Source: Onthophagus taurus
Lineage: Eukaryota > Arthropoda > Insecta > Coleoptera > Scarabaeidae
DNA: 64,000 nt
Assembly: GCF_036711975.1 (NCBI RefSeq)
Contig: NC_091972.1
Location: 16,001,001-16,065,000 of the forward strand
Direction of reading: 5' to 3'
How positions within the stretch are numbered: position 1 is the first letter of the stretch; each line of letters opens with the position of its first letter. The position numbers were made by a program, and so were the translations under genes. Positions 53,401-62,599 of this stretch are shown piece after piece. The notes under the pieces are model-generated. The model saw only the letters and a list, made by a program, of their open reading frames with translations. It had not been told where the DNA came from and ran no database searches.

Positions 53401-55504
53401 TGTGGCCCGTTGACAGGTAATCTTCCATAAATTGCTTATATTTCTCAAATATATCAGAAGCTTTGATTAGTCTCTTTTCTAGAGATAAAAATCTATGAAG
53501 AGCTTGGGAATAAGATTCACCCAATTCCAAATCTGTTGTCCTGAAAGGCAACATGACCATGAATCGACCAGTCTCAGTACGTTGGTACGTGGATTTGAAC
53601 CGATCTTCACATTGATTATCCTCCGGTGACCCAGCGATGATCCCCTTCACCTGATCAACCTCCCAAAACTTCTGCATACAGATGTCCAGAGACGGCTCAG
53701 TCATTAAAGACGTATTGGACGTTGACGGTGGAAAATCAGTCAGTTTACCCATCACCAACCACCCGAAAACAGATTCCAAAGCGGCTGGCTCGTCCATTTT
53801 ACCTATTTGACGATTTCCAGTTAAAATATATGGCACTAATTCGGACCCCAACAATAAATCAATAGATCCAGGTAATAATTGACTCTTTGTTATGTTGAGA
53901 TTACGAAGATGAGGATATGTTGACAATTCAATAGGTACTCTTGGTTGCTTGGAACAAATTTTGCTGGTTACGACAGCAGAAAATTTAATCGTAGATTGCA
54001 TAGAATTACATGGTTTGATGGCACAAATGACACTGCCCTTCTTACATGTCGAATTCATTTGGTTTAGTCCCTCAATGGCAATGGAGTGCTTTGTTCTAGC
54101 GATTTTAAGGCGATTCTGAAGTTCTTCGGTTATGAAATTGATCATACTGCCGGAATCAATTAATGCTCTGACCCTATGAAACGCCCCAAAACAATCTTCA
54201 ATTTCCACCTCAGCGACAGGCAGGACAACAGTGAGTAATGAACTCATTACAGATCCAGCCGTGGTTTCGGGGACACATGGAGGACTAGGTTTTGAAACTT
54301 CTGGCTTCGGAGATAAATTATTTGAATTTAGGTGTAGCAGCGTGTGATGTCTCCGATTGCATACTCGACAAGTGTGAGTGGATTTGCAGTTATTGGTGGT
54401 ATGACGGGAGCTTAAACAATTCTTACATAACTTATGACTGTTGGCGCAGGCTAATCTTTGCGATGGTGTTCTTTCATGAAATTTTGAACATTGATATAAG
54501 TAATGTGAATCTTCACATAGAATGCATGCTAAATTTGTTAATTTCTGTTTGTTCTCAGTGGCCAATGTAGCTGGGTAGGTTTTCAAAGGACGACTCGGAG
54601 AGGATTTAGCGACTTTGGAGGAGGAAATCATTTTCACGGATTCCAAGGCTTTGGAATGACTTTCCAGAAATTCAATCAGCTGATTGTATGTAGGTATTTC
54701 AACCTTACTGTATTCTGTCTCAAACTTCGTTCGAATTGACAAATCCAATTTCTGAAGCAGAATATTAAGGAGCAAAAAGTCCCAAGCGTCCACCGGGAAA
54801 CCGAGCGTTTTTAAACCTCCGAGATTTTCCGTGAAGGTGTCGATCAGTAGCCGATATGCCTTTGAGGAGCCCTCATGTTTCATATGAATATTTTGTATTT
54901 CATTATAATAAATTGTGGCCAAATGCCGTTTATTTTGATAGCGGTTTTTCAATGTTTGATAAGCAATTTCGTAGTTGTCACTGGTCACCGGTAATCCCTG
55001 AAGCAGATGGTACGGTTCTCCCGATAGTGACGTCATCATATATTGGTATTTGGCGACGTTGGAAAGCGTTGTATTTTCATGGACCATTGTCCGATATAAA
55101 TCATGGAAACTAGACCAGGTTTTAAAATCACCAGAAAAAATGGGTAAGGTGATTTTTTGTAGTTTAGGTGTGGTAATCGGATTAGGTGTCACAGGTGCAG
55201 GTGTCGCAGGTGCAAGTTTGGACTCAGTTATACGAGCCATACGGGCCTTTATGGAATAGTATGCGATATCAGCTTGACGACGTACATCATCGTGCGTTTC
55301 AAAATCATCATCAGCGATCAACGAAATAATTGAATTATGGATTTTTATAAACTCATCATAGGTGTGATGTGAATCAGTAGCGCGAACAATAAATAATGAT
55401 TCCTGCTCAGTATTATCTATACCGTTACCAACATCTACGGTTTCAATTAATCGATTTAGAAATCCACTACGTTTCAGGATCATTTTGGGTAACTTGTCGG
55501 CCAT
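50411..55504 (-). CDS. BEL/Pao Gag-Pol polyprotein, 1697 residues
   Basis: One open frame. The first ATG is at 55504; the frame is open eight codons further up but without ATG. Domains in order: Gag-like DUF1759 (about residues 110-260, 'LPIFSGDFKTWSSFHDLY'); three CCHC-type knuckles near 328-385 ('CKNCLSSRHTTNNC', 'CRVCNRRHH'); aspartic protease near 451 ('ALIDSGSMINF'); reverse transcriptase with 'YVDDIVTG' near 855; the Pao block 'IYDPMGLITP'; RNase H with 'LFSDASSVGY' near 1028; integrase zinc-binding part near 1340-1375; integrase core with 'GIDFAGP' (about 1408), 'SDRGTNF' (about 1476) and 'EAGVKSVK' (about 1518), giving the D, D, E triad; then the DUF5641-type C-terminus. All catalytic motifs I can check are intact. 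Gag and Pol are fused without a frameshift, as in most BEL/Pao. Confidence 0.92.
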   Translation of the reverse strand: MADKLPKMILKRSGFLNRLIETVDVGNGIDNTEQESLFIVRATDSHHTYDEFIKIHNSIISLIADDDFETHDDVRRQADIAYYSIKARMARITESKLAPATPAPVTPNPITTPKLQKITLPIFSGDFKTWSSFHDLYRTMVHENTTLSNVAKYQYMMTSLSGEPYHLLQGLPVTSDNYEIAYQTLKNRYQNKRHLATIYYNEIQNIHMKHEGSSKAYRLLIDTFTENLGGLKTLGFPVDAWDFLLLNILLQKLDLSIRTKFETEYSKVEIPTYNQLIEFLESHSKALESVKMISSSKVAKSSPSRPLKTYPATLATENKQKLTNLACILCEDSHYLYQCSKFHERTPSQRLACANSHKLCKNCLSSRHTTNNCKSTHTCRVCNRRHHTLLHLNSNNLSPKPEVSKPSPPCVPETTAGSVMSSLLTVVLPVAEVEIEDCFGAFHRVRALIDSGSMINFITEELQNRLKIARTKHSIAIEGLNQMNSTCKKGSVICAIKPCNSMQSTIKFSAVVTSKICSKQPRVPIELSTYPHLRNLNITKSQLLPGSIDLLLGSELVPYILTGNRQIGKMDEPAALESVFGWLVMGKLTDFPPSTSNTSLMTEPSLDICMQKFWEVDQVKGIIAGSPEDNQCEDRFKSTYQRTETGRFMVMLPFRTTDLELGESYSQALHRFLSLEKRLIKASDIFEKYKQFMEDYLSTGHMSPVPKTDYSNTTAYYIPHHYVVNPNSSKLRVVFDASAKTSSGKSLNDILLTGPKLQRDLVSILINFRCFPIVFICDIKQMYRQILIVPHQRDFQRIIWKDYKTNELLEYRLNTVTYGVSSSPFLALRAVRELATIYSEQFPEASRVVLNDMYVDDIVTGSFSVQHALSLQQQIIKLLSLGGFELAKWASNSPELYKSINGCKDGVAVSLDQKEDGFIKVLGLHWDPQADAFGFSYIPRETPCSKRAILSSIARIYDPMGLITPCILAAKHLIQKLWLERLNWDDLPSQEIQNYWHQYKMQLPLLSKLKIPRQIQPSSSETVELHLFSDASSVGYCAVAYLRTVLFDNTIKLNFVYAKSRVAPLKVISIPRLELCGAVLLADLARFLMSSFPSFLKPKIFAWCDSMIVLNWLDSAPHRWKTFVANRIGHIQDIIPRDCWHHVPSHENPADPGSRGLLPADLVQCRLWWQGPDWLSLSSSNWPSRRTITCNNEALSEEKQQTVTHVTKKPDNFLITLLNRFSSLNKIKNITAYVLRFVSGCRKQNKHYHQALSIFEKQQALHTIAREVQKEYFSELYQQIKNNKLPAKQYRKLAPFISREKLLRVGGRLRNSELGFDTKHPILLPGKHRLSELIVEELHRQHLHPGFRTLSAIIANQFWILSPRNTIYKVLSRCINCFRNNPKSYTPIMADLPAFRVNQMKAFTTVGIDFAGPFTTTVRKHRGAKAFKSYLCIFVCAVTKAVHLELVTDLSSDAFLAALRRFVARRGRCIRIFSDRGTNFVGAYNQMLQIAQQAGGRLGIEWLFNPPAAPNFNGLTEAGVKSVKTHLKRVVGNQILTFEEFYTVLTQIESVLNSRPLCPLSSDPNDCQALTPGHFLVLTPLNTEIPCTDFQDTPSNRLSRWELLQKMVQHFWMRWSQEYLHTIQQRAKWNKTYNNISPGTLVIIRNECFPPLTWKFGRVEECFPGRDGVIRVVTVKTAHGRLQRPVSQLCPLPIEHC

Positions 55505-55768
55505 ATTTGCGAAATTTAGAAAATTCAAAGTGATCGAAAATTTTTAAATTAAAAATTATAAATGACGATCCTGTATAAAAGAAAAGAAACACCGAGTTGT
55601 TTGTTACCATAAAAGGCAACAAAAATTGGCAGATGTGCACCAGATGTTTTGCGAACACGGACGAGAACGAAACCAAAAAGAAGTAGCGACGGTAAATGTT
55701 CGAAATCTCGTCCAAAAATGGCGTATAAAATTAAATGAAATTGAATGAAAATGAAATTAAATCCGGAT

Positions 55769-55786
55769 ATCCGGCTCGAAGGACCA
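55769..55786 (-). other. Primer-binding site, complementary to tRNA-Tyr
   Basis: On the plus strand this reads ATCCGGCTCGAAGGACCA, which equals the last 18 nt of an insect tRNA-Tyr including CCA. In the element's orientation it is the complement (TGGTCCTTCGAG...), six bases inside the 5' LTR. tRNA-Tyr as the primer is recognised from the known tRNA-Tyr acceptor sequence (5' end CCTTCGA pairing with TCGAAGG). Confidence 0.8.
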
Positions 55787-55792
55787 AAAAAT

Positions 55793-56177
55793 TGTGCGCT
55801 CTAATTATAGGCGACAATAACAGCGGAGGTGCTGGTTTCAAAAATTAGCAATAATAAAAAAAAAAAAACAAGATGATTGTAATAAAAAAATATAATTCTT
55901 AATTAAAAATAAAAATTTAAATAAAACAAATGATAATTGATTAATTACCTTCTGAAGCGGCGTAGCGATGCGGTAGAGAACTAAACTGAATTTTTGGCGG
56001 ATGCGAAGCGGATGCGTAGTATTCAAAATGCGGGTTAACTGAACTGAGTCGTAATACGTATTAAAATTAAAAGCGGAGTGCGTTAAGGGTGCGCATGCGG
56101 ACCAAGCGGGTGAAACTCACACTGAGCGGGGGCGAATGTCGCACATGCGCACTAAAAATATATAAGCGGAGCGAACA
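55793..56177 (-). repeat. 5' LTR of the BEL/Pao element
   Basis: It would carry the element's promoter and polyadenylation signals. It starts 141 bp downstream (in the gene's sense) of the neighbouring methyltransferase stop codon and is transcribed in the same direction, so readthrough between the two is possible. Confidence 0.9.
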
Positions 56178-56317
56178 ATATCTCTGATCATAATGTAATA
56201 AAGAATGGAAATTACACACCCCAGGATATTACAGAGTAATAAAAATATATATATATTTTTCAACTTTTCGATTACATTGGGTTATAAATGTATTTATGTA
56301 TCAAGCAAGTAAAGCAT

Positions 56318-57235
56318 TTAAGGTTTAGTTGCAACTACTGTTAGGACATCAAATGAATAACTATATTTTCCATCTTCAGTTTTAACTTGGTTGATGAATT
56401 TGCCAACAAAATCTTCAATGTACTCATCACGTAATTCCATCGGAATGTGGTTCAAAAAGTGGTTAGCACCCACTAAAGTATCTGAAAATTTCAAAAATAA
56501 TACCATTTCAATTAAAATTTAAAAAAATACTTCGCAATAAATGGACTTCTGGAAAAGAGAAGGTAACGGATTGCACATCCATCACGTCTATAATAAACCC
56601 AGCTTTTTTAAAAATATCTGAAATTGTTTCTTTGGGGTTTGGACCAAAATCAATAAATAAATCTGGAAGATTTTTTATGTACTTTGACCACGGTTTTGTT
56701 TCATCATTTCGTTGATTCGCCATGCAAATAGTTACTACATTACGTGGATCCACAATTATTGATGTAAATAATTGACCTTTCGATTTTAGCATCTTATAGA
56801 TATTTACAGACCATCTAAAACGATGAAAAATAAAAAAAAACAACTAAAATTAATTTAATATAATACTCACAAATCTGATCTTGGTAAAAGATGAAATAAG
56901 TAAAATGCAAAAATGTGATGAAACTTCTCAACATCCTTTTCACATTGCTCACTATCGATTATATCCATTACTTCAAACGATAATGTAGACGTTTTATAAG
57001 TTTCATTTGCTACATCTATAGCATGTTGGGAAATATCAGCCCCAATTAGATGTTTTAGATGAGGCTTTACGAATGGATAGAGCGATTTTTTGGTAACACA
57101 CCCGTTTGAGCAACCAATATCTAACATTATTTCATTATCAAACCATTTGAAGTGATCTTTATAGTTTGCTAAGAACGCATTTGCTTGAATCACCGTATTG
57201 TAATTACTTTCAGAGAAAGTGACTGGGTTGAACAT
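56318..57235 (-). CDS. jhamt-like: Juvenile-hormone-acid-methyltransferase-like protein, copy 1 (270 residues)
   Basis: Three exons on the minus strand: 57235-56871, 56814-56531, 56481-56318; phases 2 and 1; GT-AG. The product is a SAM-dependent methyltransferase of the insect JHAMT type, which in the characterised members methylates juvenile hormone acid or farnesoic acid in the corpora allata. Seen: 'MFNPVTFSESNYNTVIQAN' N-terminus, SAM motif I 'MLDIGCSNGCVTK' (residues about 36-48), 'HLIGADISQHAIDVAN' (acidic residue of motif II), 'FHHIFAFYLFHLL' (motif IV), and C-terminal 'ELRDEYIEDFVGKF'. Length matches the family. Motif I has Ser where most members have the second Gly (GCGxG). Substrate cannot be deduced; many insects have several such paralogues. 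The BEL element lies 141 bp behind the stop. Confidence 0.85.
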
Positions 57236-57377
57236 TGCTGCAAGTAAGAAATTACATCAATCACGAAAATGGGGATGTTTTACAGACTTCCTATCAATTA
57301 AGAAGTACGACTTTATTGTGTTTATCAAAGATAAGATATTATTTATTGATAATGCAATAATATATTATATCTAATCT

Positions 57378-58085
57378 ATGGGTAGTACTGATTATTCTCT
57401 GTGGAATCCAACAAGAAAGGTTAAAGTTCCAAAAATACATACACCTCTAATTAGAAATAATATTGGAAATTGGGCTAAGAGCAATCAAGAAAAAGCTAAT
57501 TTGTTTGTTGAACCTCTGAAAGAAACTTTTACATCAGAAAGTCCAACAACTATGTTAAATATTGATCGTAGCATTACTCAAAGTGATGAGCAGAGTAAAA
57601 TACCATCTGTAAGCATGAAAAAACTTTATTACGTTATACAAAAACTAAATATGACGAAATCTGCAGGCTATAGTCTAAGTAATGAAGAAACTTTGAACAT
57701 TTTTTTGAAACATTTACCAAAACGGGCGATCGCAAAGCTATTGCACATAATTAATGCTACTTTTAAACAAAAATACTTCCCAAGAATATGGAAAGTTGCT
57801 TCTAAAACCTGGTAAACCCACCACAGATGTTGGATCAAATATACAAATCTCATTATTACCGTCACAATCAAAACTATTTGAAAAGTTATATTCCATATAA
57901 CATTATTAAAAAGACTAAAGTTGTCATAAAAGAAAAAGCTCTAATACCAACACATCAATTTGAGTTTCGGAATAAAGATGTAACAATAGACCAAGTGCAT
58001 AGTATAACAAATACTATCGAAATAGCAATAGAAGAAAGTAAACTCTGCTCTGCCATATTTTTGGATGTTCCGCAAGCTTCAGGTC
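57378..58085 (+). pseudogene. Jockey-type LINE relic
   Basis: The frame 57378-57815 starts 'TDYSLWNPTRKVKVPKIHTP', passes 'NWAKSNQEKANLFVEPLKET' and 'VIQKLNMTKSAGYSLSNEE', and ends 'ATFKQKYFPRIWKVA'. This is the linker and first RT motifs of Jockey elements ('..KAPG.D.I....LK.LP......L..IFN......YFP..WK.A'). A frameshift follows; then 'LIPTHQFEFRNKDVTIDQVH' and 'AIFLDVPQAS' (57940-58080, normally 'FLDVSQAFD'). It is truncated there by a second LINE. Confidence 0.75.
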
Positions 58086-58620
58086 AACTTTAGACGCCAT
58101 CAGTATGGTATAGGGAATCGTTGACTGTATTAACAGGAAGGCTATACAACATCAAGAGCGATGTGTGATGGTAAAACTGGGCATACAAAATACGTTTAAT
58201 TCCGCATCATGTCTGCGGATTGTTAGAGCATTAGAGGAAGGGAATGCAAGTGAGTACCTGATACGGATAATAAAATCCTACCTATCCCAGAAAGAAATAG
58301 TAGCAGGAAGCGGAGACAGATTTGAAAGAACATGTGGTGTACCTTAAAACTCGATACTTTACCGATATTGTGGAACGTCTACGATACAATCTTAAGGACG
58401 CAGATGGAAGGAGGGGTAAATATGATAGCGTATGCCGACGATTTGGCGGTGGTTATTACTGTAAGGACAAAAGCGATTGTAGAAGAAAAAGCCAGTTATG
58501 CAGTAGAGAGAGTGGTAGAACAGTTAAATACCATGGGAGTCGGATTGCTACCCACAAGACAGAAATTGTGGTACTGCAGTAGAGAAGGAAAGCTCGAAAA
58601 ATGAACGTAAAGGTAGGGAT
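58086..58620 (+). pseudogene. R1-type LINE relic
   Basis: 'MVKLGIQNTFNSASCLRIVR' (58165-58225, normally 'TLDVRNAFNSA.W..I'), then 'ASEYLIRIIKSYLSQKEIVA', 'RFERTCGVP' and, in another frame, 'GGVNMIAYADDLAVVITVRT' with an intact YADD box at about 58430, and 'AVERVVEQLNTMGVGLLPTR'. It is the RT palm of an R1-clade LINE, 5'- and 3'-truncated, with a small deletion at the 'GVPQGSVLGPTLWN' site. Confidence 0.75.
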
Positions 58621-58959
58621 TCAGGGAGTGACAACATCTGTAACATTGACACAGACCTGAGGATGACTTGTCATGTTAGAAAAGGGGTGGAGAAAGAAAT
58701 TTTCACGACCAAACGAAAAAAAAAACTGAAAGATAGAGGAAAGGCGAACATGTGGTAATGCAGGACTGAGATGAGAGGAACTGCTGGGAAATGGAGAAGG
58801 GTACAGATACTGATGTAAAAAGTAATATTACCGGTAATTTAAGTAATATTACGTAATATTACGTAATATTACCTGCTAAGTTACCGTAATATTACCCGTA
58901 AGGTAACCCTCTAAATACAGATTAAAATATTGTTCAACATCGGCTATAAGAGACATCTA

Positions 58960-59540
58960 TCGTCCAAGAGTTCAGTTACAATTGCTCTATGATGTCTGTA
59001 ATATCAAGAAAATCGGGGAATACCTAGGGACTTGGATTAAATATTTTGAAGCAAATGCTCCAATTGACAGGTTTTTGGAAATAGAAGCTGCTATCTCGAC
59101 AATTATTATCAACATCGATACTTCAAGATGAGCAGGACACAATTCAAGGTATTTTAATGTCAAGAATGAATAAATCGATAAAACCGATACATATAGCTGC
59201 TAATTTACTGGAACCAGCAAATAGAGGACGATATTTAAGCCCAGAACAAAATTTGATTGCCACAGAATTTATTTTTGAAATAACTAAAAGTCATCCGAGG
59301 CATAATGATCCTGAAAACAGTAACTACTAAACTTGCCGAATATACAAAGTGAAAAGCGGTTTATTTGCAAAAGACTTGGTCATCTCTAGTGAAAAATGAA
59401 ATGGCGTACGTGGTGGTCAGGAATCTGTTCCAGTAAAAGCTTGAGCTCACTAGCTTCGGATATATTAAACTTGCCAGTAGCTACGGAAAGAACTTTCAGC
59501 ACGTTGGTATAATCAATAAAATTTTAGAATTTAGTACTTT
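58960..59540 (+). pseudogene. hAT transposase relic
   Basis: In one frame 59155-59330 reads 'MSRMNKSIKPIHIAANLLEP', 'NRGRYLSPEQNLIATEFIFE' and 'ITKSHPRHNDPEN'. This is the middle of BED-finger hAT transposases, where 'KPIHY.AY.LDP...G..L' is conserved. Another frame then gives 'LTSFGYIKLASSYGKN'. No dimerisation domain follows. Upstream, 58823-58895 is an array of TAATATTAC motifs. Confidence 0.55.
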
Positions 59541-60595
59541 ATTTATAGACAAGGAAAAAAGACAATCAAAGAAGAAATCGACTGACCGTTGAAAGAGCTG
59601 GTAAGCTCATATATATATCACACAACATTACATTTTCTTAAATTTCCAGTAATTTTGCATGACTAGATACAGAAGAAGAAAGAGCAGAGGTGCCATCTCC
59701 TCCACGTCCAGAGAGGAAGAAACGCGAACGGATGGGAGAAAGTTTGAAGTTTGAAAGGGAAGCAGAGAGGCATCAATAAAGAAGAAGAACGAGGGGAGGT
59801 CCATCCTCCCGTTGTCCAGGTAATAGGTAAGTGAAAGGTAAAGAAAAAAAAATGCGTAATTTTTTTTCTGAAACAGCCGAGCAACGAGCAGGAAAAAGAT
59901 GAGCGAGAATTTGAGGGGAAGAAGGAAGAAGTGACAGTATGGCTGTAGCTTGTAAATGCCTGTTGGCGGTTCCGGAATAGACGAGGACAGGGATTTTTAG
60001 TGGATCGGACACCCATGCATGGACTCTAACCCAATACTATCTAGCCGCTCAAGATCCTCAGGCCGGATGACTGTTAGCAGATTTTCCCCGATCTCATAAT
60101 AAAAAGCATAAATAAAATAAACCAAACCAACAAATCATAGAAAATCCTCAGCATTCACAATTTCTGCCACTGTTCTTCATATAATCTTTGCATGAGTCCA
60201 CTGAAAGACCTGTTTCATAATCTCATCTCTAGAAGAGCAAATTGTGTGGTAATTTTGTTTAACGTATCTTATTGGTGCTGCTACTTCATGCATCACGTTT
60301 CGCTATGATTTACGTCCATGTATGACTAATACCACTTTTCAAGTTGACTTTTTGAAAAGAAGATGAAAGGTAAAAAGGTTCTTGTATTAAGCGAATTTTC
60401 GAGGTTTGCTACTGTTTATGTTATTTCCTTTATAAGAAAGTTATGATTGGGATTTGTAGCAAAAATTATGGTTAAACTCTGGTTATATTCAATAATAATG
60501 GCTTTTTAGCCATTAACGGGTGATACCAATTCAGTATTTACGGATCTAAAAAATCTAAAATTCCTTATAAAAAAAAGTAGTGTTATCAACCCAGA
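59541..60595. other. Unassigned interval between methyltransferase copies
   Basis: 59650-59950 is purine-rich with GA repeats, giving spurious open frames on the opposite strand. 59960-60110 is more GC-rich and could be the 3' end of a LINE or SINE, but I cannot anchor it. 60110-60595 is AT-rich with nothing recognised. Confidence 0.35.
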
Positions 60596-60801
60596 AACTT
60601 ATCTACAAACTCATTATATCAAAATTTGTTTATAAATAACTGTTATTTTGTTAATCATATCTTTTGGATTGAACTTGCCATAAAGTAATAAACAATGGAA
60701 ATTATAAAACAAGATATTACAGAGTAATAAAGAAATATATTTTTTAACTTCTCGATAAAATTGGGTTATAAAAGTATTTATGTATCAAGCAAATAAAGCA
60801 T

Positions 60802-61718
60802 TTAAGGTTTAGTTGCAACTACTGTTAGTACATCAAATGAACAACTATAGGTGCCATCTTCATTTTTCACTTGCTTGATTAATTTGTCAATACAATCTTC
60901 AATGTACTCATCACGTAATTCCATAGTAATGTGGTTCAAAAAGTGGTTTCCGCCCACTAAAGTATCTGAAAATTTCAAAAATAATACCATTTCAATAAAA
61001 ATTTAAAAAAATACTTCGCAATAAATGGACTTCTGGAAAAGAGAAGGTAACGGATTGCACATCCATCACGTCTATAATAAATCCAGCTTCTTTTAAAATA
61101 TCTGAAATTGTTTCTTTGGGGTTTGGACCAAAATCAATAAATAAATCTGGAAGATTTTTTATGTACTTTGACCACGGCTTTGTTTCATCATTTCGTTGAT
61201 CCGCCATGCAAATATTTACTACATTACGTGGATCTACAATTATTGATGTAAATAATTGACCTTTCGATTTTAGCATCTTATAGATATTTACAGACCATCT
61301 AAAATGATCACAAATAAAATAAACAACAAAAATTAATTTAATATAATACTCACAAATCTGATCTTGGTAAAAGATGAAATAGATAAAACGCAAAAATGTG
61401 ATGAAACTTCTCAAGATCCTTTTCACATTGCTCACTATCGATTATATCCATTACTTCAAACGATAATGTAGACGTTTTATAAGTTTCATTTGCTACATCT
61501 ATAGCATGTTGGGAAATATCAGCTCCAATTAGATGTTTTAGATGAGGCTTTACGAATGGATAGAGCGATTCTTTGGTAACACATCCATTTGAGCAACCAA
61601 TATCTAACATTATTTCATTATCAAACCATTTGAAGTGATCTTTATAGTTTGTTAAAAACGAATTTGCTTGAATGACCGTGTTGTAATTATTTTCAGAGAA
61701 AGTGACTGGGTTGAACAT
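60802..61718 (-). CDS. jhamt-like: Juvenile-hormone-acid-methyltransferase-like protein, copy 2 (270 residues)
   Basis: Exons on the minus strand: 61718-61354, 61298-61015, 60965-60802, with the same lengths, phases and splice sites as copy 1 (365, 284, 164 nt). The protein differs from copy 1 at about 19 of 270 positions by eye: five in exon 1, four in exon 2, ten in exon 3. Motif I 'LDIGCSNG' and motif II 'GADISQHA' are unchanged. Intron and flank similarity extends over about 1.2 kb, so this is a segmental tandem duplication, not retroposition. The 3' flank at 60597-60661 shows the target region that carries the BEL element behind copy 1. Function inferred as for copy 1. Confidence 0.85.
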
Positions 61719-61857
61719 TGCTGCAAGTAAAAATTACATCAATCACAAAAATGGGGATGTTTTAAAGGCTTCCTATCAATTAAGAAGGAAAAGCTTATTA
61801 TGATTATCAAAGATAAGATATTATTTATTGATAATACTTCTATTTACTCCTCTTTGT

Positions 61858-62030
61858 TTAAATATAACATTTTGTTGCTAGGACAGTTAAAAAATTTATT
61901 TCGTAAGAATAATTTCCATTTTTTATGGTTACATGTTTAAACATCTTGCTGATATAAACTTCAATATAATCTTCTCGCATTTCTTTTGCAATATACACCA
62001 AAAAATTGTTCATACTAACCCAAATCAAAC
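61858..62030 (-). pseudogene. Exon-3-like fragment of a third JHAMT-type methyltransferase
   Basis: The minus strand reads 'VSMNNFLVYIAKEMREDYIE' followed by 'HVTIKNGNYSYEINFLTVLA' and 'TKCYI' before a stop (TAA at 61860-61858). This aligns with exon 3 of the two complete copies ('ANHFLNHIPMELRDEYIED... VKTEDGKYSYSFDVLTVVATKP') at about half the positions. An AG acceptor lies just upstream near 62028-62033, but its phase is shifted by one base relative to the paralogues, and exons 1 and 2 are not found in the next 600 bp. Either it is a decayed older copy or its other exons were replaced by the inserted elements. Confidence 0.6.
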
Positions 62031-62106
62031 TAAATTCTAAAATTCATTTTGTGGATCCTTGTTATCAATATGTACATATAAATATGAAAAAGTCATGTAT
62101 GTTTTT

Positions 62107-62395
62107 ATGCTTTTATTGATAAATAATTTAAAACTCTGCCTGACGCGTTTCGGCGATCTACGCGATCTTCGGAGGCTCTACAAAATTAAACATAAAGGTA
62201 CAGAAATCATTTTGTGCTGTTACAATTGTAAATATTACTAATGTGAGTAGAATTTTTGAAATTAACATTAAGATCAACAAACTGAATATAAATTAAATGA
62301 AACAAAGTGTAACAAACTTGAATATTATTAAAAAAACATGTGTCTAACTTAAGTAAGTTAGACACATGTTTTAAATTATTTATCAATAAAAGCAT
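62107..62395. repeat. Inverted-repeat segment with 24-bp perfect arms
   Basis: 62107-62130 and 62372-62395 are perfect inverted copies (ATGCTTTTATTGATAAATAA plus four more bases). Inside the right end lies a second hairpin, 62336-62369, of 16 + 2 + 16 bases (ACATGTGTCTAACTTA and its complement). The centre has 'GACGCGTTTCGGCGATCTACG', GC-rich against the surroundings. It probably is a small non-autonomous DNA element; no target duplication identified. Confidence 0.5.
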
Positions 62396-62599
62396 CGGAA
62401 ATTCAGTAGAACCTCGTTAGAACGGATTCTAAGGCACATTACTTAAAACATTTAAAATTTCACAAAGAATGATAAGGACTATGTAACATTGTTTTTGATC
62501 TAGTCATAATCATCAGATATCAGATAGAAATCGATAGAGATTGTTTATATTGTTAGAATTTTTATATAAAAAGTTAATAATTGTCAGAAATCAATCATT

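Larger units (their letters stand above)
49908..56182 (-). mobile_element. Complete BEL/Pao LTR retrotransposon
   Basis: The LTRs 49913-50297 and 55793-56177 are 385 bp each, begin TG and end CA, and I find no difference between them. A 5-bp target duplication ATATC flanks the element (49908-49912, 56178-56182), as usual for BEL/Pao. The internal region carries one uninterrupted polyprotein frame. The element runs on the minus strand, so 55793-56177 is the 5' LTR. Identical LTRs mean very recent insertion. No envelope-like frame is seen. It is inserted in the 3' flank of the methyltransferase gene at 56318-57235. Confidence 0.93.

Noticed and set aside
50584-55259. Several plus-strand frames of 60-92 codons inside the BEL element
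   Set aside because: Antisense shadows of the polyprotein frame.
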